64,000 nucleotides of DNA from Rhodococcus_G sp042754225 (GCF_042754225.1 NZ_JBHZAH010000008.1:1-64000), one strand, 5' to 3'. Numbered from the stretch's first letter, positions 32,957-42,166 are shown. Numbers and translations: made by a program. The notes: generated by a model not told the origin, from the letters alone.

Positions 32957-34048
32957 ATGAGCCCGGCACCTCTCGACCTCCCGACCGTGCGGACCGCTCC
33001 GAAGGCGCTGCTGCACGACCACCTCGACGGCGGACTTCGGCCCGCCACCGTCCTCGAACTGGCCCACGACTGCGGGTACGACCGACTACCCGCGAACGAC
33101 GCGGACTCCCTCGCCGCCTGGTTCGCGGACGCGGCGGGCAGCGGCTCGCTCGAGCGGTACCTCGAGACCTTCGAGCACACCGTCGCGGTCATGCAGACGC
33201 CCGAGGGGCTCGCCCGGGTCGCCCGCGAGTGCGCGCTCGACCTCGCGGCGGACTCGGTGGTGTACGCGGAGGTCCGCTTCGCGCCCGAGCAGCACCTCGA
33301 GCAGGGCCTGAGCCTCGACGAGGTGGTGCACCACACGCTCCTCGGCTTCGAGGAAGGTGTGGCGCTCGCGCGCGAGCAGGGGCAGCAGATCCGGATCGGC
33401 TGCCTGCTCACCGCGATGCGCCACGCCGCCCGCTCGCTCGAGATCGCCGAGCTCGCGGTCCGGTTCCGGGACCGGGGTGTGGTCGGGTTCGACATCGCCG
33501 GCGCCGAGGCCGGGCACCCGCCGAGCAGGCACCTGGACGCCTTCGAACACATGCGGGCGAACAACGCGCACTTCACGATTCACGCGGGTGAGGCGTTCGG
33601 CCTGCCGTCCATCCACGAGGCCATCGCCTTCTGCGGCGCCGACCGGCTCGGCCACGGGGTGCGGATCACCGACGACATCGCGGTGAGTTCCGCGGACTCG
33701 GCAGAGCTGGGACGGCTCGCGAACTACGTGCGGGACAAGCGCATCCCGCTGGAGCTGTGCCCGAGTTCGAACGTGCAGACCGGCGCGGTGTCCAGCCTCG
33801 AGAAGCACCCGTTCGACCTGCTCGCCCGGCTGCGGTTCCGGGTCACCGTCAACACCGACAACCGGCTGATGAGCGCGACCAGCATGAGCGAGGAGATGGT
33901 CAAGCTCGCCACCACCTTCGGCTACGGGTGGAGCGACCTCGAGCGGTTCACGATCAACGCGATGAAGTCGGCCTTCATCCCGTTCCCGGACCGGCTCCGG
34001 CTGATCGACGAGGTCGTCAAGCCGGGCTACGCGGTGCTGATCGGGTGA
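32957..34048 (+). CDS. add: Adenosine deaminase
   Basis: 363 aa TIM-barrel metalloenzyme. Zinc ligands His20 and His22 in LHDHLDGG, catalytic region HAGEAFG and LCPSSNVQTG. It deaminates adenosine to inosine, linking to PunA encoded further downstream. A TAGCGT box (32945-32950) lies 6 bases before the ATG but overlaps the deoA stop, so an internal leaderless promoter is possible. Confidence 0.96.
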   Translation: MSPAPLDLPTVRTAPKALLHDHLDGGLRPATVLELAHDCGYDRLPANDADSLAAWFADAAGSGSLERYLETFEHTVAVMQTPEGLARVARECALDLAADSVVYAEVRFAPEQHLEQGLSLDEVVHHTLLGFEEGVALAREQGQQIRIGCLLTAMRHAARSLEIAELAVRFRDRGVVGFDIAGAEAGHPPSRHLDAFEHMRANNAHFTIHAGEAFGLPSIHEAIAFCGADRLGHGVRITDDIAVSSADSAELGRLANYVRDKRIPLELCPSSNVQTGAVSSLEKHPFDLLARLRFRVTVNTDNRLMSATSMSEEMVKLATTFGYGWSDLERFTINAMKSAFIPFPDRLRLIDEVVKPGYAVLIG

Positions 34049-34058
34049 GCGGCCGCCG

Positions 34059-35330
34059 CTACTCCGGGCGCAGTCGCGTCTCGAACTCCTGCTCGAGTGC
34101 CCGCCAGGACTCGGACTCGGCGGTGAACGGCGCGCTCGGCGACATCCGGTTCGGATCCGGGTCGAGCACGTAGGAGACGTACCAGCCGAGGGGAGTGGAC
34201 GCCGCGAGCGCCTGCTCGGTGGACTCGTCGCGCGCGTACTCCGCGGCGTCGGTGAACAGTTCGACCGCCAGGTCCAGCTGGTCGGCGTCCACGGCCCGCG
34301 GTCCCGCGGCCAGGTCGTCGGCGAGTCCGGGCAGCACGTAGACGTTCTCGTCGGTGACCTCGACCTCCAGCGAGCCGTCCACCGCCGCGGCCTGAACGTC
34401 CCCGTAGGTGCTCACCCGCGCGAGGTCGTGGTCGTGGTTGTCGGCGAGGTAGCGGGCCAGCGCCCGCTCCGAGGTGAAGACCAGGATGCGTCCGGACTTG
34501 CCGAGGAACACCGGGTCGTCGTCGAGGTAGCACCGCAGGGTGAAGTAGGTGGCGGACGAGGTGATGATCTTCACCGGGTCGATGCCGACCGAGGTCCAGA
34601 ACGAATCGTCTTCCGCGGCAAGGGCGGTCGGGTCGACGATCTCGTCGTCGAGGTTGAGCGTCATGAATTCGAGGTCGTCGGCGTCCTCGTCGGACTCCTC
34701 CGCCGCGTCGTCCGCGTCGACGACGTTCTCCTCCGCGGCCAGGATCTCCGCCTCGGCGACCGCGACCGCGGCCGGGTCGACCTCGGGCACCGCGACGATC
34801 CCGTCGACGGCGTCCAGCACGTTGTCCCAGCCGGCCGCGACCGCGGCACCGACCTGGTCCCACAGCTCCTCGCCGTCGCGTCCGACGAAGGTCGCGACCC
34901 CACTCGGAAGCGCCCGCAGGATGGGGTGCGAGCTGAAGAATCGGATGACCACGTCGAGTTCGCAGACCTCGCCGATGGTGCGCACCATCTCGAGCGTCGC
35001 GTCGAGTTCGTTCAGGGTCTCCGCGTCCGGGTCGCCCGCGGCGAGCTCGGGCACCCCGATCAGGTCGTAGGCGTGTTCCTCGTCCGGCTCGAACTCGTCC
35101 GCGGACAGCGCCGCCACCGTCGGCCACGAGGGGTGCTCGACCAGGTCGTGATCGGTCTCGACCCGGATGAATGCGGTCAGGTCGGCGACCGACGCGAAGG
35201 CGTAGAGGTTCTCCTCGTGCCCGAGGAACGCCTCCCACTCGTCGTCCCCCTCACGCCACCGCGGGGCCCACAGGGTGACGAGGTCTCCGTCGGTGAGACC
35301 GAGTTGGATCGGGACGATGTCTCCAGCCAT
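34059..35330 (-). CDS. Conserved acidic protein, Rv3311-like
   Basis: 423 aa soluble, very acidic protein beginning GDIVPIQLGLTDGDLVTLWAP. I recall a close counterpart, Rv3311 of M. tuberculosis, in the same neighbourhood; no function is known. A stretch around residues 185-235 is almost wholly Ala/Glu/Asp and probably flexible, separating two globular halves. It lies 11 bases after the YbaB-like gene, so it may be the last gene of the ESX-associated operon. Confidence 0.83.
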   Translation of the reverse strand: MAGDIVPIQLGLTDGDLVTLWAPRWREGDDEWEAFLGHEENLYAFASVADLTAFIRVETDHDLVEHPSWPTVAALSADEFEPDEEHAYDLIGVPELAAGDPDAETLNELDATLEMVRTIGEVCELDVVIRFFSSHPILRALPSGVATFVGRDGEELWDQVGAAVAAGWDNVLDAVDGIVAVPEVDPAAVAVAEAEILAAEENVVDADDAAEESDEDADDLEFMTLNLDDEIVDPTALAAEDDSFWTSVGIDPVKIITSSATYFTLRCYLDDDPVFLGKSGRILVFTSERALARYLADNHDHDLARVSTYGDVQAAAVDGSLEVEVTDENVYVLPGLADDLAAGPRAVDADQLDLAVELFTDAAEYARDESTEQALAASTPLGWYVSYVLDPDPNRMSPSAPFTAESESWRALEQEFETRLRPE

Positions 35331-35340
35331 GGCGCGAAGC

Positions 35341-35727
35341 CTAGTAGGTCAGTGCGTCGTGAAGCGATGCCAGGATCTGATCCCGTCGCCCGGCGACGAT
35401 CTCGGCGGCCGCCGCGGTCGCCTCGACGACGGCACGCCCGAGGTCGCGGGCATCGACGCGGTCGAGCGCTTCGACGATCCGAAGGTCGCGCAGACCGCCC
35501 TGCTCGTCGACCTCCACGGTCACCAGACCGGACTCGTGGGTGACTCGGGCCCGCAGTGTCGTCAGCCCGCGCAGGGCCTGTTCCAGGTTCTCGATGCGCT
35601 GCGCTGCGCGGGCGACGACGGGGTCCATCTCGTTCGCAGTGTGAACGTTTCGCTCGCCCATGATGTTTCGCTCGCTCACAGGGTCATGGTTTCGCTCGCT
35701 CACAGGGCTATGGTTTCGCTCGCTCAC
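35341..35727 (-). CDS. YbaB/EbfC-like protein with repeat-derived N-terminus
   Basis: 128 aa from the GTG at 35727, which overlaps the preceding stop (GTGA). Residues after about 34 (MDPVVARAA...) form a YbaB-type small alpha/beta dimer, a family with nucleoid-binding members and frequent association with ESX genes. The first 30 residues come from a 24-bp DNA repeat (VSERNHDP units), giving three in-frame GTG starts (35727, 35703, 35679) plus ATG at 35661 and 35628. The true start may be one of the later ones. Confidence 0.72.
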   Translation of the reverse strand: MSERNHSPVSERNHDPVSERNIMGERNVHTANEMDPVVARAAQRIENLEQALRGLTTLRARVTHESGLVTVEVDEQGGLRDLRIVEALDRVDARDLGRAVVEATAAAAEIVAGRRDQILASLHDALTY

Positions 35728-35729
35728 AG
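35647..35729 (+). repeat. 24-bp tandem repeat across a gene junction
   Basis: Two full units of GTTTCGCTCGCTCACAGGGT-type sequence (35665-35688, 35689-35712) with partial copies on both sides. It spans the stop of one YbaB-like gene and the start of the next. Confidence 0.85.
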
Positions 35730-36089
35730 CGGCCGCATCCAGCTCGTCGGTGCGGGCTCGTCCAGTTCGTCGGTCCGCTGTGAGCGGGCCAACTCCTCGC
35801 GGGTGGGCAGGCCGAGGCGGTCCAGTATGTCCGCCCGCACCCCGGCGCGGGCGAGGTCCTCACGCCGACGGACCTTGGCCTCGGCCGCCGACGCGTGGCA
35901 GATCTCGAGGATCGCGGCGGCCAACCGACCGCTGCCGTAGCGCAGCTCTCGCTGGTCGATGCAGACCTCCGACGGCTGACCACGGTCGGTCGCCGTGACC
36001 GTGACCGTGCCGGACCGGTTGCTCGTCGTCGCCGAGGCGGTGTCGGGGACGCCGGCGGCCGGTGAATCGGCGTCGTGCGGGGCGCTCAT
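35724..36089 (-). CDS. YbaB/EbfC-like protein
   Basis: 121 aa from ATG 36089, overlapping the NlpC/P60 gene stop by ATGA. The centre (GTVTVTATDRGQPSEVCIDQ) has the beta-strand pattern of the YbaB fold, as in the neighbouring gene. Probably a cytosolic partner of the ESX-associated operon; role unknown. Confidence 0.68.
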   Translation of the reverse strand: MSAPHDADSPAAGVPDTASATTSNRSGTVTVTATDRGQPSEVCIDQRELRYGSGRLAAAILEICHASAAEAKVRRREDLARAGVRADILDRLGLPTREELARSQRTDELDEPAPTSWMRPL

Positions 36090-37267
36090 GCGGTCGGCCT
36101 GTAGAAGCCGCGGAATCCCATTCCGATGTTGTCGGTTCGCACCGCGCTCACGCTGACCGGATCGCCCGCTTCGACCATCTGGTTGTTCCCGATCACCATC
36201 GCGACGTGACCGTCCCAGACCGCGAGGTCGCCGGGCATGAGATCCGACCGGTCGACCTGGATACCGATGTCCTGCTGATCGGCCAGGCGGGGCAGGTTCA
36301 CGCCCGCCTCCCCGTACGCCCACTGGGTCAGACCCGAACAGTCCAGCCCCTCGCCCGGGGAGGTGCCGCCCCACACGTACGGGACACCCTGCTGGGTCAA
36401 CGCGTTGCGGACGGCGTCGGCGGCCTCCTGGTTCGGCGCCACCGCGGTGCTGCCGTCGGGCAGCGAGACCAGGACGCCGCCGCGGCTGCCGAGAGGATCG
36501 ACGCTGCCGCCCCGAGGGTGCACCACCGGCCGGCCGCCCGCGGACGGCTCACTGCTCGATCCGGGTCCGAACATGCTGCTCCCGCCGAATCCCGCGTAGC
36601 TCTCGCCCGGTGTGGTGGACGCCGCCTGGGCGAAACCCCGGCCGAAGCCGCTGAACGCGTCGCCGCCCTGCAGTGCGGGCGGCCGCGACATGCTCGGCCC
36701 GGCACCGGACGGGCGCACCGATGCCTGCGCGAGCGCCGGGTCCGTCGTGCCCTGGGACGGGTCCGGCGCGGTGAGTTCGGTCATCGCCGAGGTGTGCGCG
36801 GTCAACTCGGCCCGCACCCGGGCCACCACGGCGAGGCCGCGGGACAGGTGGTCGATGGCCGACGCGACGACGGCGATCTGGCCGGCCGGCGTCGCGAGGG
36901 CGGGTCCGGCGGCAACGGCGACCGAGACGAAGGACTGCACGATCGCCTCGAGTTCGGCCATGCCGGCATTGACGTCCCGTGACGCGGCGGTGAGCACCCG
37001 TGCGATCTCCTGCCCGCGGTCGGACAGCACGACGTGCTGGGACTGGGCCTGCTCGGCCTTCGCGCTCGCGGTGCGCGCGGCGTTGCCCGACCACACGCCG
37101 CCGAGCTCGGCGAGGCCGAGTTTGCCGACCGCGTAGGCCGAGTCGAGGGCAGCGGAGGCGACCCGAAGTGCGTCCGCGGGTCCGTCGGAGGGCATGACCC
37201 CGGTGCCGAAGGTCTCCAGCAGCTCGACCAGGGGACGGGCGAGCAGGTCGATGCCGATCATGCTCAC
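36086..37267 (-). CDS. ESX-type WXG protein fused to NlpC/P60 peptidoglycan hydrolase
   Basis: 393 aa. The N-terminal 150 residues are helical with a WSG motif in LGGVWSGNAA, like WXG100/ESX substrates; a Gly/Ser/Pro linker follows; the last 110 residues are an NlpC/P60 domain with catalytic Cys in GLDCSGLTQW and His in GHVAMVIG. No Sec signal, so type VII secretion is likely. It should cut peptide crosslinks in the cell wall. GTG at 37267 overlaps the EspC-like gene stop. Confidence 0.85.
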   Translation of the reverse strand: MSMIGIDLLARPLVELLETFGTGVMPSDGPADALRVASAALDSAYAVGKLGLAELGGVWSGNAARTASAKAEQAQSQHVVLSDRGQEIARVLTAASRDVNAGMAELEAIVQSFVSVAVAAGPALATPAGQIAVVASAIDHLSRGLAVVARVRAELTAHTSAMTELTAPDPSQGTTDPALAQASVRPSGAGPSMSRPPALQGGDAFSGFGRGFAQAASTTPGESYAGFGGSSMFGPGSSSEPSAGGRPVVHPRGGSVDPLGSRGGVLVSLPDGSTAVAPNQEAADAVRNALTQQGVPYVWGGTSPGEGLDCSGLTQWAYGEAGVNLPRLADQQDIGIQVDRSDLMPGDLAVWDGHVAMVIGNNQMVEAGDPVSVSAVRTDNIGMGFRGFYRPTA

Positions 37268-37587
37268 GCCTCCAGGCCTTTGCCGGACGCGTCGAGTCCG
37301 TCGGCGGCACCGAGGTCGGCGGTGTCGTAGGCCAGAGCGGAGGCGGCGGCGGTCGAACTCATGCTGCCGAGGTCGTCCGCGAGGTCGCGCAGTGCGGCGG
37401 CGTGCCCGCCGTGCGCGGAGGCGAACGCGACGAGGAAGTCGCCGCCGATCAGGCCGAACACCGGCCCGAGCATCGCCGGGCCCGCCGCCGCGGCCCCCAC
37501 CGCAGCGGCGCGCACCTGGGCCGACATCGTCTCGGCGGTCACGCCATAGGCGCGAATGCCGTCGGTCACCGCAGAAATCTGTGTCAT
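37264..37587 (-). CDS. EspC-like type VII secretion target
   Basis: 107 aa all-helical small protein from ATG 37587 with GGGGGA upstream; similar in length and helix-turn pattern to EspC/DUF2580 ESX-secreted proteins. The GTGA overlap with the WXG/NlpC gene suggests the two are secreted as a pair. No ESX core gene is in the window, so the machinery must be encoded elsewhere. Confidence 0.72.
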   Translation of the reverse strand: MTQISAVTDGIRAYGVTAETMSAQVRAAAVGAAAAGPAMLGPVFGLIGGDFLVAFASAHGGHAAALRDLADDLGSMSSTAAASALAYDTADLGAADGLDASGKGLEA

Positions 37588-37711
37588 CTCGGCAATCCCC
37601 CCGGTCGTCGGTTGCAGATCGGTGACAGTGCCCGCCGCGAGGCCGGACGTGCTGTCACGAGTTTGGACGCAGTCCACCGTGGTCCGGTTCCACCGCGACG
37701 TCGCCGGCGCA

Positions 37712-37717
37712 TATTCT
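37712..37717 (+). promoter_or_regulatory. -10 box of upp
   Basis: TATTCT, 7 bases before the upp ATG; leaderless arrangement. Confidence 0.5.
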
Positions 37718-37724
37718 GTCGGCC

Positions 37725-38354
37725 ATGGACACGCGAGTGGTGGATCATCCGTTGGCGGCTTCCCTGTTGACCACGATGCGTGACGCCCGCAGCGACAATC
37801 CGGCCTTTCGGGCCGCGTTGCGCGAGCTGACCCAGATGCTGATCTACGAGGCCATCCGGGATGCCGAGGTCGAGGTGTTCGAGGTGCAGACGCCGGTCGC
37901 GCCTGCCCGCGGCGTCCGGCTGGCGCACCCGCCGCTGCTGGTGCCGGTGCTGCGCGCGGGCCTCGGCATGGTCGAGCAGGCGAGTTCGCTGATCCCGCAG
38001 TCGCAGGTGGGCTTCGTCGGGATGGCCCGGGACGAACAGACCCATCAGCCGGTGCCGTATCTCGAATCGCTGCCGAGCGACCTGTCCGCCGTCCCCGTCT
38101 ACGTACTCGACCCGATGCTCGCGACCGGTGGGTCGATGGTGCGCACCATCGAACTGCTCGTCGACCGCGGCGCCACCGACATCACCGCCGTCTGCGTCGT
38201 CGCGGCGCCGCAGGGCGTCACCGCGCTCGAGGAGTCCGGGTTCCCGGTCCGCCTCGTCACCGCCAGTGTCGACCAGGGACTGAACGAGGACGCGTACATC
38301 GTGCCCGGTCTCGGCGATGCGGGCGACCGTCAGTTCGGTCCTCGCAACATCTAG
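37725..38354 (+). CDS. upp: Uracil phosphoribosyltransferase
   Basis: 209 aa. Converts uracil plus PRPP to UMP. The PRPP loop VYVLDPMLATGGSM and the C-terminal uracil-binding YIVPGLGDAGDR are diagnostic. Single gene, divergent from the ESX-associated operon and convergent with the membrane-anchored protein gene. Same position as Rv3309c. Confidence 0.97.
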   Translation: MDTRVVDHPLAASLLTTMRDARSDNPAFRAALRELTQMLIYEAIRDAEVEVFEVQTPVAPARGVRLAHPPLLVPVLRAGLGMVEQASSLIPQSQVGFVGMARDEQTHQPVPYLESLPSDLSAVPVYVLDPMLATGGSMVRTIELLVDRGATDITAVCVVAAPQGVTALEESGFPVRLVTASVDQGLNEDAYIVPGLGDAGDRQFGPRNI

Positions 38355-38364
38355 CGGATGCCGG

Positions 38365-39072
38365 TCAGCGCGATGCGAACTCGAGCATTGGCTCGCGCGC
38401 GAGGATGGTCGTGCCGCGGGTGATGACGAGCGCACCGGGCGAGAGCGAGTAGGACGTCGACCCGTTCGTCACGACGAACAGGTCGCCGATGCGCAGTGGC
38501 CCGTCGAGTTCGATCGTCGCGCCGTCGCTCAGTCGCACCGCGCGGTAGTACAGGCCGCCCGTGCCGGTCTGGCAGATCGACACCAGCGACCGCGACGTCC
38601 GGCCCACGGCCACCGCGGGATTGACGGAATCGCACCGGGCGCCGGAATAGCTCACGAACCCCTGGGCGTCGGTGCCGCTGACGCCCAGCCCCGGCGCGGA
38701 GGGTGCGGCGACGGGCTCGGGCGCCTCGCGCGGTGGCGCGGCCTCGACGACGACGGTGGTGGGCGCGGGCGGCGGTGCCGGTGCCGGGGGAGCGGGCGGT
38801 TCGACGGTCGCGGTCACCGTGACCACGACGGTGCTCGGCGCGGGCAGTGCCGCGGGCGCGGCGTCCGTGCCCGATTCCCGGATCACGACCAGCGCGGTCG
38901 CGATGATCGCGGTCGCGACGATCAGTCCGACCGCGAACGACCCGAGCAGGATCGGCAGTCGCCAGTGGTGCGGATGTGCGGGTCCGCCCGTGGCGGGGGG
39001 ATTGTGGGGGTACTCACCCGAATCGGGTTCCGGCTCTTGGGTCGGTGCGTACCGCGACGGGTCCTCGTTCAT
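38365..39072 (-). CDS. Membrane-anchored protein of unknown function
   Basis: 235 aa. Cytosolic Pro/Glu-rich N-terminus (about 40 aa), one transmembrane helix (about 40-65), Pro/Ala/Val-rich spacer, then an extracytoplasmic beta-rich domain with two Cys (ARCDS, SICQT) that could form a disulfide. No family recognised. It follows pmmB by 22 bases and may be cotranscribed with it. Confidence 0.7.
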   Translation of the reverse strand: MNEDPSRYAPTQEPEPDSGEYPHNPPATGGPAHPHHWRLPILLGSFAVGLIVATAIIATALVVIRESGTDAAPAALPAPSTVVVTVTATVEPPAPPAPAPPPAPTTVVVEAAPPREAPEPVAAPSAPGLGVSGTDAQGFVSYSGARCDSVNPAVAVGRTSRSLVSICQTGTGGLYYRAVRLSDGATIELDGPLRIGDLFVVTNGSTSYSLSPGALVITRGTTILAREPMLEFASR

Positions 39073-39094
39073 TGCCCCGCAGTCTAGGGACAGC

Positions 39095-40582
39095 TCACAG
39101 CCGGCGTGCGTGTTCGGCCACCGCTGTCAGCCGGGCGGTGGCCGCGGCGCGGGCGCGGGCCAGGTCCGCCGGGCCGCTGACCTGCTCCACCACCTCGAGG
39201 TAGCACTTGAGCTTCGGCTCGGTTCCGGACGGCCGCACCACCATTCGCGTGCGCCCTCCCTGCAGCACCACCGCGTCCGTGCGTTCCTGGCCCCGCCGGT
39301 CCGACAGGTCCTCGGCGGTCACCGCGTCGCCGGCCAGCTGCGTGGGCAGGTCGGACCTCAGCCGGGTCATGAGGTCGACCAACTCGTCCTGGTGCCCGAC
39401 CCGCCGGGAGACCTGGGCGGTCGCGTGCACGCCGAACTCGAGCGCGAGATCGTCGAGGACGTCGAGCAGCGACCGGCCGCCGGCCTTCAGCGCGGCGGCG
39501 AGTCCCGCCGTGAGGACCGCCGTCGCGATACCGTCCTTGTCCCGCACGGAGTCCGGGTCGACGCAGTACCCGATCGCCTCCTCGTACGCGTACACGAGGC
39601 CCGGCCCCGACCTGACCAGCCACTTGAATCCGGTGAGTGTCTGCGCGAACCGTGCCCCGCGTGCCGCGGCGATCCGTGCCAGCAGTTGCGAGGACACGAT
39701 CGTGGTGGCGACGAGGGGGTCCGGGCCTGCAGTGCCAAGCACGTGCTCGCCGAGGACCGCGCCGAGTTCGTCGCCGCTGAGCATCCGCCACCCGTCGGGA
39801 CCGGGCACACCCACCGCGCAGCGGTCCGCGTCCGGATCGAGCGCGATCGCCAGGTCCGCGTCCACCCGCGCCGCCAGTTCGAGCAGCGCGTCGGTGGCCC
39901 CCGGCTCCTCCGGGTTCGGGAAATCGACGGTCGGGAAGTCCGGATCGGGTTCGAATTGTTCTGCGACGGTGTGCACATCGGTGAACCCTGCTGCTGTGAG
40001 CGCAGCGATCGCGGTCGCTCCGCCCACCCCGTGCAGGGGGGTCAGGGCGATCCGCAGGCGACGCTCCTCGCCACGCGGCAGCGCCGCGACCCTCGCCAGG
40101 TACTCGCAGACCAGGGTGTCGTCGGCCGGCGAGACCGGCAGCCGGGGCACCGACGCGGCGGGACCGACGGATTCGACGGCCTGTTCGATCTCCCGGTCTG
40201 TCGGTGAGATCAGCTGCGCGCCACCGTCGACGTACACCTTGTACCCGTTGTCGGTGGCCGGGTTGTGCGATGCGGTGATCTGGACTCCGGCCTGCGCGCC
40301 GAGCCGGCGGACCGCGAAGGCGAGTACCGGGGTCGGCAGCGGCCGGGGCAGCACGACCACGGAGAAGCCCTCCGCGGCAAGCACTTCGGCGGCCGCCTCG
40401 GCGAACTCGGCGGAGCCGTGACGAGCGTCCCGGCCCACCACCACCGTGGAGCCGCCGAGGCAGCGGCCCCGCAGCCAGGCGGCGAGGCCGGCGGTGGTGC
40501 GGACGACGACGGCGAGATTCATGCAGTCCGGTCCGTCGCCGAGTGGACCGCGCAGGCCCGCCGTGCCGAAGAGCAGACTCAC
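39095..40582 (-). CDS. pmmB: Phosphomannomutase/phosphopentomutase family protein
   Basis: 495 aa phosphohexomutase. Catalytic phosphoserine loop ITASHNP, metal loop DPDADR and substrate loop RPSGTEPK. GTG start at 40582 overlaps the punA stop. Orthologue of PmmB (Rv3308). Next to punA, a role in converting ribose/deoxyribose-1-phosphate to the 5-phosphate is plausible. Confidence 0.92.
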   Translation of the reverse strand: MSLLFGTAGLRGPLGDGPDCMNLAVVVRTTAGLAAWLRGRCLGGSTVVVGRDARHGSAEFAEAAAEVLAAEGFSVVVLPRPLPTPVLAFAVRRLGAQAGVQITASHNPATDNGYKVYVDGGAQLISPTDREIEQAVESVGPAASVPRLPVSPADDTLVCEYLARVAALPRGEERRLRIALTPLHGVGGATAIAALTAAGFTDVHTVAEQFEPDPDFPTVDFPNPEEPGATDALLELAARVDADLAIALDPDADRCAVGVPGPDGWRMLSGDELGAVLGEHVLGTAGPDPLVATTIVSSQLLARIAAARGARFAQTLTGFKWLVRSGPGLVYAYEEAIGYCVDPDSVRDKDGIATAVLTAGLAAALKAGGRSLLDVLDDLALEFGVHATAQVSRRVGHQDELVDLMTRLRSDLPTQLAGDAVTAEDLSDRRGQERTDAVVLQGGRTRMVVRPSGTEPKLKCYLEVVEQVSGPADLARARAAATARLTAVAEHARRL

Positions 40583-41364
40583 AGCGCGGCCACCAGTTCG
40601 CGGAGCAGGACTCCGATCCGGCCCGCGGAGGCGGCGCCCGCGGCGAGCACCTCGGTGTGGTCGAGCGGCCGGCCGGTGATCCCGGCGGCGAGGTTGGTCA
40701 CCAGCGACAGTCCGAGCACCCGTGCACCGACCGCCCGCGCCGCGATCGTCTCGTGCACGGTCGACATCCCGACCAGGTCCGCGCCCAGCGTGCGGAGCAT
40801 CCGGATCTCCGCGGGTGTCTCGTAGTGCGGCCCGGGCAGCGCGGCGTACACGCCCTCGGTGAGCGACGGCTCGATGCGCCGTGCGAGGTCACGCAGTTCG
40901 GGGGAGTAGGCGTCGACCAGATTGACGAACTCGGCTCCCACGAGCGGCGAGCGCGCAGTGAGGTTCAGGTGGTCGGCGATCAGCACCGGCTCGCCGACGC
41001 TCAGGCCCTCCCGGATCCCGCCCGCCGCGTTGGTCAGGACGACGGTGCCCGCGCCCGCGGCGCACGCGGTGCGCACCGGGTGCACGACCCGGGACAGGTC
41101 GTGCCCCTCGTAGGCGTGGGTGCGCCCGAGCATCAGCAGGACCGAGTGGTCACCGACCCGGACGGACCGCAGTTCGCCGGCGTGCCCGGACGCGGTGGGG
41201 GCGGCGAAACCGGGCAGGTCGGCCATCGGCACCGTCGCCTGCGGCGGGCCGAAGGCGTCCGCGGCCTCCTGCCAGCCGGAGCCGAGGACGATCGCGACGT
41301 CGTGCCTCGGGACTCCGGTGCGTTCACCGAGGACGTGCGCGGCCTGCTGCTCGAGGTTGCCCAT
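40579..41364 (-). CDS. punA: Purine nucleoside phosphorylase
   Basis: 261 aa trimeric-type PNP. Motifs VLGSGW, HAYEGHD, TNAAGGI and GMSTVHE. It splits inosine or guanosine to base and ribose-1-phosphate, downstream of Add. Starts 8 bases after a TACTGT box; divergent from the enoyl-CoA hydratase gene. Confidence 0.94.
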   Translation of the reverse strand: MGNLEQQAAHVLGERTGVPRHDVAIVLGSGWQEAADAFGPPQATVPMADLPGFAAPTASGHAGELRSVRVGDHSVLLMLGRTHAYEGHDLSRVVHPVRTACAAGAGTVVLTNAAGGIREGLSVGEPVLIADHLNLTARSPLVGAEFVNLVDAYSPELRDLARRIEPSLTEGVYAALPGPHYETPAEIRMLRTLGADLVGMSTVHETIAARAVGARVLGLSLVTNLAAGITGRPLDHTEVLAAGAASAGRIGVLLRELVAAL

Positions 41365-41372
41365 GACCGGAC

Positions 41373-41378
41373 ACAGTA
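41373..41378 (-). promoter_or_regulatory. -10 box of punA
   Basis: TACTGT on the minus strand, 8 bases before the punA ATG. Confidence 0.4.
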
Positions 41379-41405
41379 CTGACGACAGGCGAAGTTACTC
41401 GTAGG

Positions 41406-41411
41406 TAGTAT
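41406..41411 (+). promoter_or_regulatory. -10 box of the enoyl-CoA hydratase gene
   Basis: TAGTAT, 6 bases before the ATG at 41418; leaderless arrangement. Confidence 0.45.
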
Positions 41412-41417
41412 TCGGCC

Positions 41418-42116
41418 ATGCCTTATCTCGAGCGCGACGGCGACGTCTTCATCCTGTACCTCGGCAACGAGGGTCAGACCGACAGCGAGAACCGCTTCCA
41501 TCCCGACTGGATCGACGCGATTCACGCCAAGCTGGACGAGGTCGAGGCCCACGACGGTCCCGCCGCGCTCGTCACGGCGGCCACCGGCAAGTTCTTCACC
41601 AACGGGCTCGACACCGACTGGCTGTTCGGAAACCTGGACAAGTCGCACTGGTACCTCGACCGCGTGCACACCGTGTTCGCGCGGCTGCTCACCTTCCCGA
41701 TGACCACGGTCGCGGCCGTGCAGGGGCACGCGTTCGGTGCCGGGGCGATGCTCGCGACCTCGCACGACCTCCGGGTGATGCGGTCCGACCGCGGGTACTA
41801 CAGCCTGCCCGAGGCCGCGCTCAACATGCCCTTCACTGTCGGCATGAACGCACTGATGACGCTGCAGTTGCCGCGCCCGACCGCGGTCGAGGCCATGACG
41901 ACCAGCCGGCGCTACGGCGGGGCGGACGCCCTCGCGGCAGGCATCGTCAACGACACCGCGGAGGGCGAAGGCGTGCTGGCCGCCGCGGTGGCCCGCGCCG
42001 CCGCGACGACGAACCTGCGCGGCCCGAACCTCGCGGGCATCAAGCGTGGAATCCACGGCCCGATCCTCGCCGGGCTCGCCACCGCGACGGACCCGAGCAA
42101 CCTCAGCTTCGGGTGA
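41418..42116 (+). CDS. Enoyl-CoA hydratase/isomerase family protein
   Basis: 232 aa crotonase fold. The oxyanion-hole segments are KFFTNGLD and GHAFGAGAML; the usual catalytic glutamates are not obvious beyond LPEAALNM, so hydratase versus delta3-delta2 isomerase activity cannot be told. It ends without a long C-terminal helix domain. A strong terminator follows. Confidence 0.84.
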   Translation: MPYLERDGDVFILYLGNEGQTDSENRFHPDWIDAIHAKLDEVEAHDGPAALVTAATGKFFTNGLDTDWLFGNLDKSHWYLDRVHTVFARLLTFPMTTVAAVQGHAFGAGAMLATSHDLRVMRSDRGYYSLPEAALNMPFTVGMNALMTLQLPRPTAVEAMTTSRRYGGADALAAGIVNDTAEGEGVLAAAVARAAATTNLRGPNLAGIKRGIHGPILAGLATATDPSNLSFG

Positions 42117-42124
42117 GTCCCCGG

Positions 42125-42153
42125 CCGATGGTGCCCTGATCGGGCACCATCGG
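42125..42153 (+). terminator. Terminator hairpin after the enoyl-CoA hydratase gene
   Basis: Perfect 12-bp stem CCGATGGTGCCC/GGGCACCATCGG with a 5-base loop, 8 bases after the stop. Confidence 0.75.
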
Positions 42154-42166
42154 CATCCGCCGGAGG

